Shown here: positions 25,983 through 32,881 of the stretch, one piece after another
Position numbering within the stretch: position 1 is the stretch's first letter
How the letters are laid out: every line of letters starts with the position of its first letter
DNA from: an uncultured Flavobacteriales bacterium
Lineage (GTDB): Bacteria > Bacteroidota > Bacteroidia > Flavobacteriales > UBA1820
Direction: 5' to 3'
DNA: 64,000 nucleotides
Assembly (NCBI GenBank): GCA_902478645.1
Contig: CABSLV010000005.1
Coordinates: 1-64,000 of the forward strand
Notes under the pieces: model-generated
What the model was told of the DNA's origin: nothing
Databases searched by the model: none
What the model saw: only the letters and a program-made list of their open reading frames with translations
Position numbers and translations under genes: made by a program

Positions 25983-27329
25983 TCAGTTGAACAGGACCAT
26001 GGCAGGGAAGAGATATTCCTGATACTCCAAACGCGATTTCTCAGCGCCGGTCTTTCCGTCGAATACCACCAGTCTGTTCTGGTTGTCTCCCCAGCTAACA
26101 CCCACGAAAGTGGCTACCAAGTCGCCGCTCACGGGATCTACCCGGAAACCACCGCCGTAGAGGTAATCGTTCGCACCCCCCGCGGCAAACGGCTGGGCGA
26201 GCGACGAAGCGTCGCCGATCTGATAACGGTAGATATTCTGTACGGCATAGTTGTCCCCTGCACTGGCAAAGTACAAGACATTTTCCGTGGCGGAAGCATC
26301 GAACATGGCCGGCTTCCACGCCCACTGGTCGGTATAGACTTCAAGACCTTCGGGAAGGTCGGTCTTGGTTACGGCCAGGGTCTTGGGATTGATGCAGTAG
26401 AGCGAAGGGCCGTCCGAAGCCCAGATGTTGCCGTCCTTGGACTGTACGAAACCGATGTGCGCCGGGCAGAGCACCTCGCTGCGGACCAGCGAACGATCGG
26501 CTTTGGAGTACACGTATACGCCGTCCTTGACATTGATGACAAAGATGTAGTCACCCGCCGTGATCGCACCGCCGCACTGGGCCGACATGCCGGTAGAGCC
26601 TACGCCCCGCGAGCCTTCCAGGTAAGATACCGACTTGAACGTGTTGAGATCGACCACGTAAGCCCCGTTGGAGGTCGTGTACACCCCGTAGTTTTCGTCG
26701 ATACCGGCAAAGGAACGTCCATCGGCATCCGAACCGGCTACTGCAGCGGAATACTCACCGCCATCGACAAAATCGGTGGCCGAGGCCTTGACCAGAGTGC
26801 GGCCCTGCTTGGAGACGAAGTAATAGTTTCCGTTCCATTTCGTACCGAATTCGGTCGTATTGCCCAGTTCTTTTCCCGGGTTGGCCGTCTGATACACGTG
26901 CGGAGTACGGGTGGATGCGTCGGCAAAATAATCGACCGAACCCATCGTCCGACCGAACGAGCCTTCGTTGATGACGAAAAATCCGCCCTTGTACAGCACT
27001 ACACTTACGGTAAATTCACGCGAATCGGTACCGGAAACATTCGTGGCGGTAAATTTCAGGATGTACTCCCCGGTCTGCTTGGGAGCAAAGGTGTACGCCA
27101 ACTCGGTGGATACTTCCTCCCCGTCGAGCGTCCACTGGTATTCGGTCTGCTCGGTAGGGGTTACCGATGCGGTGAAGGTGATGCTTTCCCCGACAGCCAT
27201 CGAAAGGTTGTCTTCGGCATTTTCGATTCCGGCAATAGCCGGAACATCCGGATCGTCCTCCTTCGAGCAGGACGTAAATCCTACTGCCAGGGCGGCAGCA
27301 AGGATCATGGTGTAAAAAAATCTTTTCAT
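25983..27329 (-). CDS. Surface lipoprotein with PKD-like and beta-propeller (DUF5074/YncE-like) domains
   Basis: A 448-residue lipoprotein. The signal ends in a lipobox (GFTSC, Cys about residue 21) followed by Ser-Lys-Glu-Asp-Asp, an acidic stretch of the kind that can direct lipoproteins to the cell surface in Bacteroidota. Residues about 35-110 form an Ig/PKD-like domain (VGESITFTASVTPTEQTEYQ, then GEYILKFTATNVSG). The rest is a propeller with repeated strands (GGFFVINEGSFGRTMGSVDY, GVYTTSNGAYVVDLNTFKSV). This layout resembles the DUF5074/YncE family, which as I recall includes the vitamin B12-capturing BtuG proteins; there is no BtuB-like receptor beside it, so the ligand is unproven. The ATG at 27329 fits the promoter box at 27366-27373. 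Confidence 0.85.
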   Translation of the reverse strand: MKRFFYTMILAAALAVGFTSCSKEDDPDVPAIAGIENAEDNLSMAVGESITFTASVTPTEQTEYQWTLDGEEVSTELAYTFAPKQTGEYILKFTATNVSGTDSREFTVSVVLYKGGFFVINEGSFGRTMGSVDYFADASTRTPHVYQTANPGKELGNTTEFGTKWNGNYYFVSKQGRTLVKASATDFVDGGEYSAAVAGSDADGRSFAGIDENYGVYTTSNGAYVVDLNTFKSVSYLEGSRGVGSTGMSAQCGGAITAGDYIFVINVKDGVYVYSKADRSLVRSEVLCPAHIGFVQSKDGNIWASDGPSLYCINPKTLAVTKTDLPEGLEVYTDQWAWKPAMFDASATENVLYFASAGDNYAVQNIYRYQIGDASSLAQPFAAGGANDYLYGGGFRVDPVSGDLVATFVGVSWGDNQNRLVVFDGKTGAEKSRLEYQEYLFPAMVLFN

Positions 27330-27365
27330 TCGTTTGTAGATTTTACTATGGATTTTGAGATGCCG

Positions 27366-27373
27366 CAAATTTA
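27366..27373 (-). promoter_or_regulatory. -7 box of the propeller lipoprotein gene
   Basis: TAAATTTG on the minus strand matches the consensus exactly and lies 37 bases before the ATG at 27329, leaving a leader of about 30 bases. Confidence 0.55.
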
Positions 27374-27428
27374 CTCATTTTTTGACTTCCTCCCAGCCGA
27401 CAAGCCAAGAATAAACGAGACTCCAGCC

Positions 27429-27692
27429 ATCTTTTCATAAGACAGGATGCGCTCCGGCAAAACCATCGGGGAAAAACCTCACCCTCTCCCTCGCCTTTGC
27501 ACTCGGCTTTCACTGTCTTTTCATAAGACAGGATGCGCCTCGGCAAAACCATCGGGGAAAAACCTCTCTCTCTCCCTCGCCTTTGCACTCGGCTTTCACT
27601 ATCTTTTCATAAGACAGGATGCGCCTCGGCAATCCCTTAAGGAAAAACTTCATTTTCCCCCGAGGCTTTGCACTCAGCATTCGCTATCTTTG
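27429..27692 (+). repeat. Three tandem copies of an 86-bp repeat upstream of rnpA
   Basis: The core CTTTTCATAAGACAGGATGC starts at about 27431, 27517 and 27603, giving periods of 86 bp; after a third, more diverged unit a final partial repeat begins at 27686 as TATCTTTG. Each unit contains a small hairpin (CTGTCTT-TTCAT-AAGACAG or a G-T variant), a second weak stem (CCTCG...CGGGG), and the phrase CTTTGCACTCGGCTTTCAC. This fills most of the 386-bp gap between the propeller lipoprotein and rnpA. An inverted relative lies at 31153-31279. Short open frames through it are repeats of each other and not genes. Confidence 0.9.
27685..27692 (+). promoter_or_regulatory. Candidate rnpA promoter (-7) at the end of the repeat array
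   Basis: TATCTTTG matches TAnnTTTG exactly, 24 bases before the rnpA ATG. A TTTG lies only 14 bases upstream (27667-27670), which is shorter than usual, but the same spacing is seen in the inverted repeat copy. In earlier repeat units the box is degenerate (TATCTTTT or TGTCTTTT). Confidence 0.55.
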
Positions 27693-27715
27693 CCCTAACA
27701 AAAAACACTGACCCG

Positions 27716-28102
27716 ATGCGCGCCACTTTGGGCAAAAACCAACGGCTGAAAAGTTCCAAACAGATCCGCGAAATCTTCTCCAGACGAAAGAGCGTGGCCG
27801 CGCCACCACTGCGCATTCTCTGGAACGAGATACCGGGCGAAGGGAATCCCTTAGCCGCTTTTTTCGTACCCAAGAAATACTACCGGCACGCGGTAGAGCG
27901 CAACCGGATCAAACGCCTGATGCGTGAAGTTTACCGCACCACACGCTACCAATACATCGGCGGATACTCCCATCGGTTCGCATTCATCTTTCTGTGGACC
28001 GGGCATGATGTACCCGAACTGACCACCGTAAAAAGCCGGATGGACAAAGCCTTTGCCCGTTGGCGGGAGGAAATAGACCGAAGAAACGAAGTATGCAAAT
28101 AG
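27716..28102 (+). CDS. rnpA: Ribonuclease P protein component RnpA
   Basis: A 128-residue basic protein that helps the RnpB RNA remove 5' leaders from tRNA precursors. The family signature ERNRIKRLMREVYR lies at about 61-74, with the N-terminal LKSSKQIREIFSRRKSV contact region at 11-27. Start at the ATG at 27716; the frame is open further upstream but only through repeat sequence. Its last ten bases overlap the start of rnhA, so the two are translationally coupled. In many Bacteroidales rnpA sits between hemD and yidD, whereas here hemD is 3.3 kb away on the opposite strand and no yidD is visible. Confidence 0.96.
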   Translation: MRATLGKNQRLKSSKQIREIFSRRKSVAAPPLRILWNEIPGEGNPLAAFFVPKKYYRHAVERNRIKRLMREVYRTTRYQYIGGYSHRFAFIFLWTGHDVPELTTVKSRMDKAFARWREEIDRRNEVCK

Positions 28103-28566
28103 ACATCTACACCGACGGCTCCTCGCGGGGCAACCCCGGTCCCGGCGGCTACGGCATCGTGATGCGGGTGCACGACACGAACTACGAAAAGTCCTTCCAA
28201 CAGGGATTCCGCCTGACGACCAACAACCGGATGGAACTCCTGGCGGTGATCGTCGCGCTGGAAAAACTGCAAACCTCCGGTCATCAGGTACACATCTATT
28301 CGGACTCCCGCTACGTGGTGGACGCCGTGAGCAAAGGTTGGCTCGACGGGTGGGTCAAAAAAAACTTCGCCGGAAAAAAGAACCCCGACCTGTGGATGCG
28401 TTACCTGCGCGCCGCCCGAGGACAACATATCGTCTTCCATTGGATAAAGGGACACAACGAACACCCGGAAAACGAACGCTGCGACGCCATGGCCGTCGCA
28501 GCCGCCACAGCCGATGCCGCGAAACTGGCCCGCGACACCGTATTTGAAAACGAATACAAGCTATAA
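28093..28566 (+). CDS. rnhA: Ribonuclease HI
   Basis: A 157-residue RNase HI that cleaves the RNA strand of RNA-DNA hybrids. The full active site is visible: Asp8 (IYTDGSSRGNPGPGGYG), Glu48 (NNRMELLAVI), Asp71 (IYSDSRYVV), His121 (WIKGH) and Asp131 (ENERCDAMA). The basic handle region GWVKKNFAGKKNPDLW is present, as in E. coli RNase HI. The ATG at 28093 lies inside the end of rnpA. Length is normal. Confidence 0.97.
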   Translation: MQIDIYTDGSSRGNPGPGGYGIVMRVHDTNYEKSFQQGFRLTTNNRMELLAVIVALEKLQTSGHQVHIYSDSRYVVDAVSKGWLDGWVKKNFAGKKNPDLWMRYLRAARGQHIVFHWIKGHNEHPENERCDAMAVAAATADAAKLARDTVFENEYKL

Positions 28567-28595
28567 CCCCCACCCCCTAAACCGAAAAACCGACC

Positions 28596-29759
28596 ATGAA
28601 AACAAACTCCCGCCGCATCCTCCCGACCGTGGGCGTAGTGCTTCTCGCCCTGATCGTCGTCTATCTCGCCGGCCCGCGGCCCGCGGCCCCCGTACTTTCC
28701 ACAGAATTTCCCATCGTACCCGAGTCGCTGGAAGCCATTCAGGACAGCCTTTCCCGCGCCGAAAAAGCTGCGGGCAACGTCAAAAAGGACAACGAAGGCC
28801 GGATCTTCTGGCAGGGCGACTCGCTGAAACGCACCGAATACGTCCTGTTGTACCTGCACGGATACAGTGCCTCCCGGTTGGAAGGGGAGCCGGTTACCAC
28901 CGACTTTGCCGCCCGTTACGGGGTCAACCTATACGCGCCCCGTCTGTGTGCCCACGGTCTGGACACGCCCGAACCGCTGCTGGACATGACGGCGGACTGC
29001 CTGTGGGAAGGCGCCAAGAACGCCTTGGCTGTGGCGGAAAAACTGGGAGAGAAAGTGATCGTGATGAGCACCTCCACCGGCGGCACCCTCGCCTTGACCC
29101 TGGCTGCGACCTACCCGGAAAAAATCCATGCCCTGATCAACATCTCGCCGAACATCCTCCCGGCCAACCGCGGCATCGGACTGATCAACGGTCCTTGGGG
29201 CTTGCAAATAGCCCGGGCGGTGATGGGGGGAAAATACATGCCCGTCGATCCCGACTCGTACCATCCGGAAGCCTGGAGCGAAGGCGCTCGCCTGGAATCG
29301 GCCGTAGAGTTGCAATCGCTGGTCGAAGCCACGATGACCCGCCGGACCTTCCAACGGGTTACCGCCCCGAGCCTCACCCTGGCCTACTACAAGAACCGGC
29401 AGCATCAGGATGGCACGGTTCGCGTGAGCCGTATCCGGGAAATGGTTTCCGAACTCGGCACCCCTCCCCAGGGAAACGTGTACGTGGAACTTCCCGAGGT
29501 AGGAGTACACCCGATGGCCAGCGGTATCGTATCCAAGGACATCCCGGCCGTGGAAGAGGCCATTTTCTCGTTCAGCGAACAGGTCCTCGGACTGCGCCCC
29601 CTGCCTGCTCCCCGGAGGTCGAAACCCAGTCCTGCAAAGGATAGGAACGAGCCCCCTTGCTGCGCAAACGCATTTTCTCAGCCAAAAAATTTCCGCTTGC
29701 ACGGGCACAAGCAGGCATACCCCCCGATGGATTTCTTACGGAAAACTCTTCCTCGTTAA
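28596..29759 (+). CDS. Alpha/beta hydrolase (esterase/lipase-like), membrane-anchored
   Basis: A 387-residue protein. Residues 10-26 are a signal anchor (LPTVGVVLLALIVVYLA). The hydrolase core shows the oxyanion LHGYSAS (87-93), a nucleophile elbow STSTG at 158-162 with Ser160, and a probable catalytic His305 in GVHPMAS. The elbow has Ser where the consensus GxSxG has its first Gly, a known but uncommon variant. The last 50 residues, after GLRPLPAP, are basic, proline-rich and unlike a hydrolase fold; they may be a real extension or the result of a shift that removed the normal stop. It follows rnhA by 29 bp. Substrate unknown. Confidence 0.82.
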   Translation: MKTNSRRILPTVGVVLLALIVVYLAGPRPAAPVLSTEFPIVPESLEAIQDSLSRAEKAAGNVKKDNEGRIFWQGDSLKRTEYVLLYLHGYSASRLEGEPVTTDFAARYGVNLYAPRLCAHGLDTPEPLLDMTADCLWEGAKNALAVAEKLGEKVIVMSTSTGGTLALTLAATYPEKIHALINISPNILPANRGIGLINGPWGLQIARAVMGGKYMPVDPDSYHPEAWSEGARLESAVELQSLVEATMTRRTFQRVTAPSLTLAYYKNRQHQDGTVRVSRIREMVSELGTPPQGNVYVELPEVGVHPMASGIVSKDIPAVEEAIFSFSEQVLGLRPLPAPRRSKPSPAKDRNEPPCCANAFSQPKNFRLHGHKQAYPPMDFLRKTLPR

Positions 29760-29790
29760 AAAAGACGACAGAAAAGCCACTCCGGAAACC

Positions 29791-30351
29791 CTACGACATC
29801 CCTATCTCGGCAGGCGAGACATACCCGTTGAGCAGCGCATAAAATGTAAGTCCCGATACGGTCTTGATCCCCGTTTTGGCCGAGATGTTTTTACGATGGG
29901 TGAGCACGGTGTTGAAACTGATGGACAACCGCTCGGCAATCTCTTTGTTGATAGCCCCCGAAACGACCAGACGCAAGACCTGTATTTCCCGGGGTGTAAG
30001 ATTCTTATTTTCCTCACCCTCTCCTGTGGAATCGTGTCGGCCAAAGAAGCCTTTTATCACCTCGACCATACGGTGCTGATCGGCAGAAGTATCGAGCAGG
30101 CATTCTCCCTCCTCCCCTTGGCCCGCACCTAAAGACAAGCGGACGAGTTTCCGCGCAACGATGCCCGCAAAGGAACCCATCGCTTCCTCTTCGACGAAAT
30201 ACATATCGTAGTCCTCGTGCCGCACCCATTCGCCCGAGGTGGCGTACAGGTCGATCTCCATCGGAGGGAAATACGAAACCAACAGGTTTCGCAATCCCCC
30301 GGCCCGCAGCGTGTCGCGGCAACAGATGGCTACCCGACGGATCCTACGCAT
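29791..30351 (-). CDS. LuxR-type transcriptional regulator paired with hemerythrin
   Basis: A 187-residue regulator with a C-terminal GerE/LuxR helix-turn-helix (LTPREIQVLRLVVSGAINKE, then IAERLSISFNTVLTHRKNI, about 120-175). The N-terminal part lacks an obvious receiver Asp pocket but begins RRIRRVAICCRDTLRAGGLR, similar to the partners of hemerythrin-domain proteins in Bacteroidales. Its ATG (30351) overlaps the end of the hemerythrin gene by 8 bases, so the two are coupled. It probably responds to signals handled by the hemerythrin protein, such as oxygen or nitric oxide; this is inference from pairing. The longer open frame upstream runs through the neighbour. Confidence 0.85.
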   Translation of the reverse strand: MRRIRRVAICCRDTLRAGGLRNLLVSYFPPMEIDLYATSGEWVRHEDYDMYFVEEEAMGSFAGIVARKLVRLSLGAGQGEEGECLLDTSADQHRMVEVIKGFFGRHDSTGEGEENKNLTPREIQVLRLVVSGAINKEIAERLSISFNTVLTHRKNISAKTGIKTVSGLTFYALLNGYVSPAEIGMS

Positions 30352-31099
30352 CGTCTCTGCCGGTGTTTTTGCCCCCGCGCTCCATCGCATGAACCATCGG
30401 GATGAGTATCCGGTGGCGGATCCGCTCGTGCAGGCGCATGTCTTTTTCAAAAGCCGAAACGGCAAACAATACGGCGTAACACAGGTTCGGGTCGTACATC
30501 CCCCGCAAATGCCGCACCAATACGCTCTTTATGTCGCGCAACTGCTCCCAGCCGTATTCCTGATCTGCCGCACTCTTTTGCACGGGCGACATTGGACGCA
30601 AGTCGGCCTGGGGGACGGAACGGCACAGACGGAGCACATAGGGGAAAAACTCGTCCTCATCCCGCTCCATCCGCTCGCAGATACGCGCCTTTGCCTTGGA
30701 AAACGCATCACCCACCAGCGCGAGCGCGGGGTTTTCCCCCCGTCCCGAAGCGACGAAACCCTTCAAATGCCGCTCGATGTTGGGCAACTGAAACCGGCGG
30801 TAATACGCATGGGTCTTGCTCAGGTAATCGACGATCTGTTCGGCGTGAAAAGCGGAGAACTGCTCCTGCGGGAAATACCCTTCGTTGAGAAAGGTATTGA
30901 GCACCATCAGGAAAAAACCGGTGTCGATACCCTGTCGGGCACATACCTGTTCCACGGAACTCTCGCCCAAGCCGAGCGGGATACCGAAACGATCGAGTAC
31001 CGGCATGAGAAAGGGATGGTCTTCGAGTATCCCGGCCAAAGACATATCGCGGTATATCAGCAGCATGTTTTTATGAAATTTATCGTTTACCCTTACCAT
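30344..31099 (-). CDS. Hemerythrin-domain (HHE-like) protein
   Basis: A 251-residue cytoplasmic helical protein. The N-terminal domain (about 20-80: LDRFGIPLGLGESSVEQVCA, then GIDTGFFLMVLNTFLNEGY) is the DUF542/ScdA-like half, and the C-terminal half (about 90-235) contains the helices expected to hold a di-iron centre: KTHAYYRRFQLPNIERHL, DEDEFFPYVLRLC, and LVRHLRGMYDPNLC. Proteins of this architecture (RIC/YtfE-like) repair iron-sulfur clusters or sense oxygen/NO. The ATG at 31099 is chosen since upstream sequence is repeat DNA. Its promoter box at 31153-31160 lies in that repeat. Confidence 0.85.
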   Translation of the reverse strand: MVRVNDKFHKNMLLIYRDMSLAGILEDHPFLMPVLDRFGIPLGLGESSVEQVCARQGIDTGFFLMVLNTFLNEGYFPQEQFSAFHAEQIVDYLSKTHAYYRRFQLPNIERHLKGFVASGRGENPALALVGDAFSKAKARICERMERDEDEFFPYVLRLCRSVPQADLRPMSPVQKSAADQEYGWEQLRDIKSVLVRHLRGMYDPNLCYAVLFAVSAFEKDMRLHERIRHRILIPMVHAMERGGKNTGRDDA

Positions 31100-31152
31100 T
31101 CGCTGCTCTGCACAGTATCGTTGGTAGGCTTGCGCCAGAATTTCCCGGCGGA

Positions 31153-31160
31153 CAAAGATA
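31153..31160 (-). promoter_or_regulatory. -7 box of the hemerythrin-LuxR operon
   Basis: TATCTTTG on the minus strand is an exact consensus match, 54 bases before the ATG at 31099, with a TTTG 14 bases upstream as in the rnpA-side repeat. It lies at the end of the 86-bp repeat unit. Confidence 0.55.
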
Positions 31161-31279
31161 GTGAAAGCCGAGAGCAAAGCCGCGAGGAGAAACGAAGTTT
31201 TTCCTCGGAGGATTTGCCGAGGCGCATCCTGTCTTATCCAAAGACAGTAAAAGCCGAAGGAGAGAAAACGTTTTCTCTC
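31153..31279 (-). repeat. Inverted copy of the 86-bp repeat upstream of the hemerythrin gene
   Basis: Read on the minus strand the segment contains GTCTTTGGATAAGACAGGATGC, then CGCCTCGGCAAATCCTCCGAGG, CGGCTTTGCTCTCGGCTTTC and ends in TATCTTTG. The distance between corresponding points (31245 to 31159) is 86 bp, identical to the array at 27.4-27.7 kb. The small hairpin (CTGTCTT-TGGAT-AAGACAG) and the CCTCGG...CCGAGG stem are kept while loop bases differ. A further partial unit and a 20-bp palindrome (31260-31279) follow. Confidence 0.85.
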
Positions 31280-31326
31280 TGAGCAAAGGCAACGGCAACC
31301 GACATGTGCTTTACTGCGGGCAAAAA

Positions 31327-31362
31327 CAATCGTCGGCCGCCCCAAAGGGCGGCCGACGATTG
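31327..31362 (-). terminator. 16-bp perfect hairpin after hemD
   Basis: Arms 31327-31342 and 31347-31362 pair perfectly around a four-base loop; on the minus strand the stem is followed by a GTTTTTG stretch. It lies about 60 bp past the hemD stop and upstream of the repeat-borne promoter. Confidence 0.8.
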
Positions 31363-31423
31363 TCGAGGTCGAAAGGATGTGTCCGAAAACGGAACTGTCC
31401 GTACTTTCCTTCCGAAGTCCCGA

Positions 31424-32170
31424 TTATTGTTTGTTGTTGGTCTTGATGTATTCCTGCAAAGCCATGGCCATCGAGGGAGCCTCGGGCGAGGGAGCCTTGA
31501 TGTCCACCGTCAGTCCCGATCCTTCGGCTTCGCGGAAAGTCGATACCCCAAACGTTGCAATACGGGTATCGCCTTGCTGGAAGTCGGGGAAATTATGGAA
31601 CATCGACTTGATACCGGCAGGAGTAAAGAAAGCCATCACATCGTACTTCTTGTCTTTCAATCCGGAAAGGTCGGAATAAACGTTGGTATAGAGAATAACC
31701 CGATCCCACTTGATACCCAATTCGTCGAGTGCAGCAGGGATCTCCGGGCGCAAACTGTCCGAGGTAGGCATCAGGAACGTCTCGGTACGGTGCTTGCGGA
31801 TGACCTTCACTACATCGTCGAACGTTTTCCCGCCGATGTAAATCTTGCGTTTGCGGTACACCACGTACTTCTGCAGGTAGTAGGCGATGGCCTCCGTCTG
31901 GCAGAAATACTTCAGGGTATCGGGCACCTTGTAACGCATTTCTTCGGCTATGCGGAAGTAATGATCGACCGCATTTTTACTATTGAGAATCAGCGCCGTA
32001 TAGTTTTTCAAGTCGATCTTTTGCTTGCGTACTGCCGAAGCATCGACGCCTTCCACATGGGAAAAAGGCAAAAAGTCGATCTTTACGCCGAATTTCTGTT
32101 CCAATTCATTGTAGGGAGAACCTTCCGTTTTGGGTTCGGGCTGGGAAACAAGAATGGTCTTTACTTTCAT
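31424..32170 (-). CDS. hemD: Uroporphyrinogen-III synthase
   Basis: A 248-residue two-lobed enzyme of the HemD fold that closes and inverts ring D of hydroxymethylbilane in haem and sirohaem synthesis. Family landmarks are the weakly conserved LNSKNAVDHYF (about 62-72) and the C-terminal YDVMAFFTPAGIKSMFHNFP with ATFGVSTFREAE. The sequence is typical of the divergent Bacteroidales HemD. It is preceded on the same strand by DUF4271 (45-bp gap), a pairing I recall from many Bacteroidales genomes, which supports the assignment. Confidence 0.9.
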   Translation of the reverse strand: MKVKTILVSQPEPKTEGSPYNELEQKFGVKIDFLPFSHVEGVDASAVRKQKIDLKNYTALILNSKNAVDHYFRIAEEMRYKVPDTLKYFCQTEAIAYYLQKYVVYRKRKIYIGGKTFDDVVKVIRKHRTETFLMPTSDSLRPEIPAALDELGIKWDRVILYTNVYSDLSGLKDKKYDVMAFFTPAGIKSMFHNFPDFQQGDTRIATFGVSTFREAEGSGLTVDIKAPSPEAPSMAMALQEYIKTNNKQ

Positions 32171-32215
32171 TTTTCTTTCTAAAAACGCTTCCTTGGGCGC
32201 GTCGAAGGTGTTTTT

Positions 32216-32881
32216 CTATCCGGCCAATGTGCGTTTGAGCATGCTCCAAGCCACAAGTACCGGGCAAATTTCGACCACGCAAAGATAAAAAATAAAATAG
32301 AAAAAATACTCCGCCCGTCTGGCCAAATATTCCACCATCACAGCCACATATCCGACAAAGTATAAAATGAAGCCTCCCAGCAAGGTTTTTTTTTCAAAAC
32401 CGTCCGGAAAAAAACCGGAATAGACTCCCAGAAAAAACAGGATCAATCCATACACGGCAAACGACAATTGGAACGCCGTTCTTTTCTCGTCCAACACCTG
32501 CTCCAAAGCCTTCGCCCCGAACAGCCAGGCCAGAAAACGGTCGATCAAGTGCCTCCCTCCCAGGAAAACGAGCGCCACACCAAACGTGCCTCCCCATCGC
32601 AGCCAGGAAAAACTTCCGCCGAAATACATCTTCCCCAGACAAAACGAAAGAAACAACGCAAAGGCAAATCCGAACAACAAAGAACTCAAAGCCCGATATG
32701 TGGCATAAGCCCGGGTATTCCGCTGGAGGGATGCCTCGGTCGAGAAATAAAACAAACGCCGCGTATCCCTACGGAAAAACTCCGGATAGAGGTATTCCAA
32801 CAAAACGACAAACGCAAATCCGGCCAGGAATGCGAAAAACAAAAACGACCCTTCTCCTTGGACACGCGCGGTCTCTATCAT
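32216..32881 (-). CDS. DUF4271 integral membrane protein
   Basis: A 221-residue inner-membrane protein with about six hydrophobic segments (for example FLFFAFLAGFAFVVLLEYLY and LSSLLFGFAFALFLSFCLG). The family is Bacteroidota-specific and usually found next to hemD; its role is unknown. The ATG at 32881 overlaps the stop of the glycosyltransferase gene by four bases, so I prefer it over a GTG 24 bases upstream. Confidence 0.85.
   Translation of the reverse strand: MIETARVQGEGSFLFFAFLAGFAFVVLLEYLYPEFFRRDTRRLFYFSTEASLQRNTRAYATYRALSSLLFGFAFALFLSFCLGKMYFGGSFSWLRWGGTFGVALVFLGGRHLIDRFLAWLFGAKALEQVLDEKRTAFQLSFAVYGLILFFLGVYSGFFPDGFEKKTLLGGFILYFVGYVAVMVEYLARRAEYFFYFIFYLCVVEICPVLVAWSMLKRTLAG

Noticed and set aside
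27429..27692. Possible CRISPR array
   Set aside because: The repeats have an 86-bp period with conserved sequence across the whole unit and no unique spacers; no cas genes are nearby.
27447..27698. Short open frames in the repeat region encoding repeated peptides
   Set aside because: They arise from the repeat units in several frames on both strands and change with repeat copy; no start context.
27346..31362. Composite transposon bounded by inverted repeats
   Set aside because: The two repeat loci are inverted relative to each other, but no transposase or target-site duplication is visible, and the genes between are housekeeping genes.
32280..32287. TATCTTTG box within the end of DUF4271 as an hemD promoter
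   Set aside because: It falls in a Tyr/Phe/Leu-coding stretch where such a sequence arises by chance, and no -33 element is seen. The 45-bp gap between DUF4271 and hemD suggests co-transcription.
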